The translations under genes and the position numbers were made by a program. Shown here piece by piece: positions 56,974 through 64,000 of a stretch of 64,000 nucleotides of DNA (positions are counted from its first letter, which is position 1; each line of letters starts with the position of its first letter). The notes below the pieces were generated by a model, which was not told the origin of the DNA, searched no databases, and saw only the letters and a program-made list of their open reading frames with translations. Source of the DNA: Paraspadella gotoi (lineage: Eukaryota > Chaetognatha); contig CM119264.1 in NCBI GenBank assembly GCA_051294375.1, positions 30,231,656-30,295,655 on the forward strand, read 5' to 3'.

Positions 56974-57200
56974 CTCTTTTTTCCAAAAAAATATATCGAA
57001 AAACGAATTTGCCCGGATTTTTTTTAAATTTCGACACAATTACTTTTTTTTATTTTTCTTCGTGTGAAAGATTAACTCAACACAATTACTTTTTTTAAAA
57101 TGGTTTCATTTTGTCGGAATTTGTTGGCGAAATGAAATCGGCGGATTTTTTGTTTTGTTTTAAATTTTTAATAAATTTGTACTAACTCTGATAAAGGGAG
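56400..57200. other. Mixed sequence with (GA)n at 56,600-56,650 and 56,935-56,963
   Basis: No recognised gene. Frames here are short and run into the GA tracts. Confidence 0.5.
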
Positions 57201-57439
57201 GGTTATTAATGTAGACTGCGCTGCAGATTGATCGATCCTTATATCCCAAGGCAAAACCGACCCTCGACCAGTTGTTGTTTGACGATCCGAAAAGAGGACA
57301 ACCAATCACGTCGCTAGGCCAACCAAGTTTGTTTATTCGTTCATTCCGATCGAAACAAAGAAGAAAAACAAAGAACGCCAAAACGAAACGACGCAAAACG
57401 CCACGAAACACGTTTCCGTTTTCTCTCACTCCCGCTAGA

Positions 57440-57525
57440 GGAGGAAAAGGGTGGCTGCAGCGGCGGGCGGCGGCGGGCGGCAGCGGCAGCGGCAGCGGCA
57501 GCGGCAGCGGCGGTGGAGGAAGGGG
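57440..57525. repeat. (CGGCAG)n / CGGCGGG array
   Basis: GCGGCGGGCGGCGGCGGGCGG followed by five CAGCGG hexamers. It encodes Gly-Ser on plus and poly-Ala on minus in open frames of 70-250 codons. The frames lack an ATG at their nominal ends and no homology is seen. Confidence 0.85.
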
Positions 57526-57929
57526 CCGGGAAAAACCGACTTTGGGTAACAAATTCCTCCAATGAATTCTCATGAAAAGAACGTTTTCCCCGTTTTTATC
57601 GGATTTTGAAAATGGACGGGAAGGAATAGGGAGAGGGAGACGAATGGAGAGGAGAGAGGGAGAGAGAGGAAAGAGATAGTGAAAGCGAAAGTGTTGTGAA
57701 AAAGAGATGGAGAAACATAAAGTGAGAAAAATGGTAGAATACAAATTGTCATAGAAAGTAGGAGGGGTGAGAAAAAGTGAGGTGAAACTCATTAAACGTA
57801 CGAGAAAGTGTGAAGCTGTGAGTGACAATGGTTGTGAATAGTTGGATGCAATGCTGGAGGAAGAGCAAAGGAGAAAGATTTGGGGGGAAAGTAGGAAATG
57901 CGAAATACAGCGAAGAAATTTCAAGAAAT

Positions 57930-57930
57930 G

Positions 57931-58002
<72 letters not shown>
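57930..58002. repeat. (TTTC)n microsatellite, ~18 copies
   Basis: A pure TTTC array, immediately left of family R2 copy 3. Confidence 0.95.
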
Positions 58003-58003
<1 letters not shown>

Positions 58004-58140
58004 TCCCTCCTCTTCCTTTTCCATCTGATATTGATCAGCCTTCTCTTCTTCCTCTTTGCCTATTTCTCATTGGAGATTCGGAAACGCGTGATTTAGACGA
58101 CGAAACCTTTTTCCGTAACACTTTTGTTTTTCTCAGATTA
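58003..58140 (+). repeat. Dispersed repeat family R2, copy 3
   Basis: CTCTTTGCCTATTTCTCATTGG, then ACGCGTGATTTAGACGACG and CCTTTTTCCGTAACA are identical to copy 1 over nearly 40 bases. The match fades after ACACTTTTG. Confidence 0.75.
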
Positions 58141-58199
58141 CTTTTTTAAAAACGTTGTGTCTACGAAATATGTAGAGAAAGGGAAGCGAAGAGAAATGG

Positions 58200-58770
58200 A
58201 AATGGAAAAGCAGACATAAGGGAGACGGGGAAAAGCAGACAGAAAAAGCAGACGGGAAAGGCTGACGGGAAAATCAAACGGGAAAAGCAGACGGGAAAAG
58301 CTAACGGGAAAAACAGACATAAAGGGAGTCAAAAAAAGCAGACGGGATCTGGCGACGGGCAAACTGGGGAAGAAAGAACAGGGCAACAGCGACGGGCAAA
58401 CCGGCAAAGAAAGAACAGGGGAACCACAGCGACAGGCAAGACTAGCAAGAAAGGAACAGGGGAACAGCAAATGGGCCAAACCTGGCAAAGAAAAGATAAC
58501 AGAGGGAAACATGACGGGCCAAACGGCAAAGCAGAAGAAACAGGGGAACAGGCCAATGGTGGCAAACCGGAGAGAAGAAAGAAAGAACAGGGGAACAGCG
58601 AAAGGAACCGGCAAAGAAAAAGAACAGGGGAAACAGTGACGGGGAAAAACAGAGAGGAAAGAACAGGGAAAGATGGCGCAAAAGAAAGGAGAACTTCGGG
58701 CCAAACAGGAAAGAAAAAAAACAGGGAAACAGGGACGAGGACGAAGGAGTCGGAGTAGGACCCGAAAGAA
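58200..58770. repeat. Purine-rich minisatellite, 13-bp then ~40-bp units
   Basis: 58,225-58,320 has AAAGC(A/T)GACGGG units. 58,340-58,745 has a longer unit GAACAGGGGAACAGCGACGGG plus CAAACCGGCAAAGAAA with several indels. A higher-order structure where the short unit is embedded in the long one. Confidence 0.8.
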
Positions 58771-58974
58771 CCGGAGAATGTCGAAGTCGAAAGAAAGAGA
58801 AAGGTGAAAGACGATGGGTTGGTGGAGTTCAAACAAAGTCCTCCCGCCATTTTCCTTCGACGGCAGAGGGAGGCAAATCCCAATTTAAATACTGAAAACG
58901 GTTCCAAGGATCAGAAAAAAGATTTCGATCCCTTTTGCCAAAGCATTGTGATGGGAAAAGATATTTTCTCTCGC

Positions 58975-59033
58975 CCTCTGCTCTCTCCTTTCTCTCTCTC
59001 TCCTTCTCTCTCTCTCTCTCCTCTCTCCTCTCT

Positions 59034-59071
<38 letters not shown>

Positions 59072-59227
59072 ACCTGCGCCATTCTTGGATATTTCGGTTC
59101 CACCCCTTTCGCTTTCATGGAGTTTTTGAAATTACATCCGTTTTGGGCCGTCCCGTAACGCGATAAGGCTGATGGGTGAAAAACATGAGAAAAAGAGCTG
59201 AGAGTCTGCGAGAGAAGTGGAGAGAGA

Positions 59228-59261
<34 letters not shown>

Positions 59262-59276
59262 AGATGGAGAGGAGAG

Positions 59277-59307
<31 letters not shown>

Positions 59308-59440
59308 AGAGAGGGACGGAGAGAGAGAGTGAGAGAAAGAGGTAGGCATGAGAGAGAGTGAGAGAGAAAGAAAAAGAGAAGCAGAGGAGAGGGAGAAGGA
59401 GACAGACAGACAGAGACAGAGACAAAGAAAGAAAGGAAAG
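58975..59440. repeat. (TC)n facing (GA)n, ~150-bp apart
   Basis: TC-rich at 58,975-59,070 and GA-rich at 59,217-59,400, with mixed sequence between. Complementary arms could form a long imperfect hairpin. Confidence 0.85.
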
Positions 59441-59559
59441 AAGGAAAGAATGAAAGGAAAGGAAAAGGGAAAGAATGAAAGAACTGAAAAGCAAAGAAAG
59501 GAAATGACAAGGACATGAGAAATTGATAGGCCTTACTCCAATCATATAGTATTGCCAAG

Positions 59560-60510
59560 TATAACAAGCAAATAGTGTTTTGGAGGGAGATGTTGTAAAT
59601 ATTTTAAAATTAAGCCGTACACCAATTTAGTGATCTAAAACTTTCGCTTGCAAAATATTTGTCATCCTCTAATATATTCTCAGTTCCAAAAACGCTCATA
59701 ATAATTTCAATAGCAAAAAAAGAAAAAAAAGAAAGAATATTCCCCATGGATAACCTCTTCAGCATGTCGCCTCTTTTTGCATTAAAAAGCGGCGATTTTG
59801 TTTAAGTAGAAAAAACAAAGGAAGAGAACGAGGAGGGAGCCCGGCGAGATTCTTGGCCGTTCATTATCCATTTTTAAGATTTCTCAAAGGCTGATAAGTA
59901 TAGGATTTCCTGCCAAATTTTATATTTTTTATTTACACTTGGTTTGGTCATTATTTACTTTCATGTACCACTTTTGGCGCATCTGCAAAGTTTTACTTTT
60001 CATACTGTATTTGCGTGCACAAAATTCTCTAAAATTATAAGACAGTTGCATTACATTCTCGTACACCAGGCTAGCTCTTTCTTATCCGTCTATCTTTTTT
60101 GTGCTTTTTTGGTCACAGGTCACGTTACCCGACAGGGCGCTTTAACCCGTCCAGTGGTGTAACATGTTGAGTTGACAGTGCCTGTTACCGAGAAGCTCAT
60201 GGACTTCTTATATATTTAGCGAACTCGTTTCTAGTCTACTAACATAACACAAAAATGTTCTCTCAATATAATTGTGTCTATGCTTTTATAGACTCTCTCT
60301 CAGTTTTACATCTATGCGGAGCATCCCAAGTAGATTTCAACGCGTAACAAACCGATTCTCTATCTCTTTATGCAGCATATAAGTGCTGATACGCGTAAAT
60401 TTTTTTAAGAACAGCCCGAATACATATATATTTTACAGAAATATACAGCGATGATAAACAGTGTTAGTTTTTGAAATGATTTAACAACGATTATTTTGAA
60501 ACATTAATAC
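59560..60510. other. AT-rich unique sequence, no gene recognised
   Basis: Few microsatellites. Short frames only. Confidence 0.5.
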
Positions 60511-60512
60511 TT

Positions 60513-60569
60513 GACATGTTCGGCTCTTGTTCAAGTTCTTCATCAAGGAAACAAGAGCCGAAACGTGTC
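60513..60569. other. Near-perfect 19/20-bp stem with 18-base loop
   Basis: GACATGTTCGGCTCTTGTT (60,513-60,531) is complementary to AACAAGAGCCGAAACGTGTC (60,550-60,569) apart from one mismatch and one bulge. The right arm has CGAAACGTGTC, a word seen at the 3' side of hammerhead-type motifs in Penelope-like retroelements. A CTGATGA core is not intact (the loop reads TTGATGA on the minus strand), so an active ribozyme is not supported. Confidence 0.55.
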
Positions 60570-63500
60570 CGTTTAGTTATATGATATCTCCAAATCAATA
60601 TTCTGTTGAGTTGTCAATTCCCTTCATTCTCAAACTTTTCTCTAAATCATACGACACCACACACCGAACACTCGACACAGAGCAATCCTCATTAAATGCC
60701 TATAGATTTAAACACGTTTAAATCCTTCTATCCACTACACTAAAATCAGACCAGGAACAATTAGTTGAAACAAAAGTAATTCTGGATAACTATGTAACAT
60801 AATATTTATATAATATAGGCTAAGTAAGACACCTCAGGAGAAAAAGGCGTTGTGTGACAAAAAATATATTGAGAAAACTCAATACTCTCGCATTATGTGC
60901 TATAGTCTCGTATTACAGTATTTCTTTCAACGCTGATATAACACATCGAATTGGGTGTGGTTCATTCGTGAATCATAGAATTCGCGCTGAACATTTTGCG
61001 CGAAATCGGAATTAAAGAGGAATCAAACTGGATCGGCGACTCTGGAGATGAAACTTTTTGCAACCCCTATAGGACTCTCTGTATTGTTTGATTGTCGTCA
61101 CATGCTCTGTCAGTGACCGCATGAGGCATTTTAAAATTATCGGTATGGCTACCCGTTGGGCGTTGGGAGAGGGAAAAATTGGCAGCGAATATAAGATTTT
61201 TTGCATTCTAGAGAAAAAGGAAGATAGAAACTCGCGCTTCGTCGCAATCCACCTACGGGAGGAGAGGGAGGAGTAGATTATGTGGCTTGTGATTAAAGAG
61301 ACTAATCACCCGGGAGAGTTGGTCGGAGTTTGCGTACAGGTTGTTTAAAACCTCAGAGTTAATACGCACGAGCTCTAAAAAAAACCACTTAAGAAGTAGT
61401 GAGTTCATGCCGTGAGAACAATTGTAGTTTTTAGTCGTTTGGCTTTCAAGCAGAATTCGTCCGACTTGTTAAATCTTCATTACTTTGTGTCTCTCGCTGG
61501 GGTCCCGAGTGAGGTCCTTCACCCTCTCAAATTGTCCGGTGCATTTCATAATCTGTATTTGATCAGTCAATTGTACAGATACATTTTAATTGTTTATACT
61601 TAAACTGTATGCCCCCTATTATCTATTATTCAGAATGTCCGTCAGCTCACGTACTCGTCGGATTCCACGTACACAACACTTATAGCAAAGACAGAAAGAC
61701 CATCTGCACTTGCTTCTAGTCTTGGACTGGTGGATGGACCTTATATAGCCTTAATGCAACTATATATGCTCTGGTGATTACATGGTTATACGAGTGTAAT
61801 TGTAGCTGCGATTTGAGTTTTGATTGAATCGGGCGAATTGGATAATGAGTTATGAAAAACATAAAAACCTCTCTTACACTCAAAGTCCTTATTTCACTCA
61901 TTTGAAATCGCACCAACACTTCAACTCATAGTGAGAGGGGGGCCGACTGCTATGAAAATTCTCGATGCATTGAGGCGGGTAGGGGACGGTGTCGTGTATA
62001 AAGCTGTGAAAGATGCCTTCGCCTTTTGCAGTCACTGTTTCGTGTAGAAATGCTTAGTTTTTCTCCTGATTGCTCGTTTTTTAAATGGAAAAAAACCTAA
62101 AAAAACCTGTTGTTACCCGTAGACTTTGTTATTGCTTCTTTTTCCTTTTTCTTGTCTAAATTGCTATGACTGTAGTATTTCTCAATAATTATCTACTGTT
62201 AATTAATCATCTTAGTCATATAATCTAACATATACTCTCTCAATTCTAATTCTCCTGGCACATTAATCAAATCAAATCAATTAATTAATTAATTCAATTA
62301 ATCAATCAAATCAGTTTTATTTATAATTTAATTAATTACTTTCAATCATCTATCGCCTATCCCCTCTGTTCGTTGCTCTGCTTTTTGTCGTCGTCGTCCT
62401 GTGGTTGCAAATAGACCCTCGTACAAATCATCTCAATACATTTCCCCAGATCACTACTTCTAATCTTTAATTTATTAATCTATACATTTCATTTTAGTTC
62501 TCTATACTCTATCTAGTACTTAACTTTATATTACATATACTCCGCTAATGATATCGTGGGCAGATCTGACATTGTTTGTTCAATCCTTTTAGTATACATG
62601 TAACATGATATAGGCGTGGTGAAATAACATACGAAAGTTCTTAAAAAGGTTAATTATCTCATCACAAGCTCCTCGGTGAGTGACGTGTAATTTTGATAAA
62701 AAAGAAAATTATATTTATGTTTCTTCTTATTTTATCTCTTACTTATTTCTTACTATATATGTTTATATATATGAGATACTTTCTTATAGATATCGAAAAT
62801 TCTCTACGATATACGCTTTTCTTAATTTCTTTTGCAGCATTTGAATTCCTTCTGTCACTAGTGATTACATCGTGCATATACTCTAACATCATATTTTTAA
62901 TACTTTTCTTCTTAAGTTGCGGTAAAACATTTATACTCTAACAAATCATCTATCTATCTTTACTTCTATAAAATTTATTTTTTCAGCTCCAAAATATAGC
63001 TTTTCTAATTTTGATGCACACGTTAGTTGTAGTGAACTGAGTATTGTGTTTTCGCTCGATAATAAGTGTGTATATCTTCTTTTTATTACTAATGATTCTA
63101 TATTTTTGATGTACAATAAATCACTAAACCTTCCTCTCCTCAGAAAAATCTTAGAAACACTAGTTTTGAAATTTTTAACATTTATTAGGCTTTATACTAG
63201 GATATTATAAGGGAATCCTTTACTAGACGTAATTGTTATTAAATTTATTATACAAAAATTTATTTTACTATCAATCATTTCATTTTAGTATCATTTGGCT
63301 TGTTTCGTTTTCTTCTATCTTTTTTCTTTAATTTTATTTAAAACGTTATAATTTAGTTCTAATTTTTACTACGGTCTTCCTCTCTTGTTACTATTGTGAT
63401 ACTCTATATCTCGATTATTGTGCATATCAAATATCAAATTGTCTTTTCTCCTCCGTGTTGATGAGGTATCTTCTTTAACTAGTGTCCCGTTAATACTTCA

Positions 63501-64000
63501 CCTTTCGCGTTATTCATTTCTTTCTTCCCATACTTTTCTGTGCGTATCTACTTTACGCTTTAGGTTTCATAATGTTTCTATGATACCTATACGTCCGGTG
63601 CTTTCTGTATAGCTTTCTGTGCTATTAACAATTATAGCTTTAATTCATCTGTTGCTTCCTCCCTCTCGTAACTAGGAGAGTTAGGAAGACAAAGCAGTAG
63701 ACATTTGCTAGCATAAAACATCTACTGCGTCTCTCTACATAACTCTCAGTCTAGATTTCACATCGCGATACATGTGTATTCGTGTACTCTCTCAATGTTT
63801 ATTTTTCTATTCTAAGCATTTCTATCGTACTTATTTCAAAATGGTTATTGATGATTTTGTTGCGGCACGTGAGCGTGTACATGTTATGACGTCGTGTTTT
63901 CTACTCTCTCTCATTAAACTGTCCAAATGGTTGATAAATAATCATATTTCACATATATATAACCTTAGTGTGACCAACAAGGAACGAGAAAGAGGAAAGA
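60570..64000. other. AT-rich unique sequence, no gene recognised
   Basis: Frames of 60-80 codons (for example 61,088-61,276 and 62,693-62,941, the latter Leu/Ile/Phe-rich) are unsupported. An AATTAATTAATCAATC-type simple repeat lies at about 62,270-62,345. A short TCGTCGTCG is at 62,389. Confidence 0.5.

Noticed and set aside
57272-57565. Basic peptide followed by Gly-Ser repeat, possible RNA-binding protein
   Set aside because: The frame starts at TTG, the repeat explains the tail, and the opposite strand is equally open (poly-Ala).

Overview
This window looks like non-coding DNA from a eukaryotic, probably metazoan invertebrate, draft genome. It has no operons, no recognisable protein-coding gene and no compact gene spacing. 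It has an extreme load of simple repeats: (GA)n/(TC)n, (GTC)n/(GAC)n, (ATTC)n, (TTTTC)n and (CCG)n. It also has long polypurine stretches, at least three dispersed repeat families, minisatellites, a tRNA-derived SINE and eighteen runs of N. The species cannot be named from the sequence. Long open frames in the low-complexity DNA (poly-Ser/Leu, poly-Arg/Glu, poly-Asp, poly-Lys) are translations of microsatellites, not genes.

Layout. 0-6.7 kb: microsatellites, a terminal-inverted-repeat element (family R1, copy A), family R2 and R3 repeats, a phased array of GATAGTTATC motifs and a small CpG-rich patch. 6.7-9.2 kb: first copy of a ~3 kb segment (beta), with its last 0.7 kb inverted behind a 25-N gap. 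9.2-15.0 kb: a higher-complexity island with an extreme poly-C tract and no recognisable gene. 15.0-19.8 kb: alpha-beta-alpha duplication. 20.7 kb: R1 copy B. 22.2-33.3 kb: a ~11 kb imperfect palindrome centred on a 25-N gap, each arm carrying an R1 copy. 33.5-38.4 kb: R3, several minisatellites, R1 copy D and two large gaps. 38.4-47.2 kb: a second higher-complexity island with a few weak exon candidates. 48.0-51.2 kb: a 1.4-1.8 kb direct tandem duplication, each unit carrying a minus-strand SINE, a polypurine block and a CpG-rich block. 51-59.5 kb: (CCG)n, 42-bp and 41-bp minisatellites, R1 copies E and F, R4 and R2. 59.5-64 kb: AT-rich, mostly featureless sequence.

Two points matter most. 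First, an apparently uncatalogued family (R1) of short elements has ~30-bp terminal inverted repeats and a core of degenerate telomere-like TTAGG/CCCTAA variants; seven copies are visible. Second, the big duplications and the palindrome lie next to N gaps of exactly 25 bases, and one copy of each pair differs mainly by small indels. That pattern suggests gap filling with uncorrected long reads or fold-back reads rather than biology, and should be tested before any structural interpretation.
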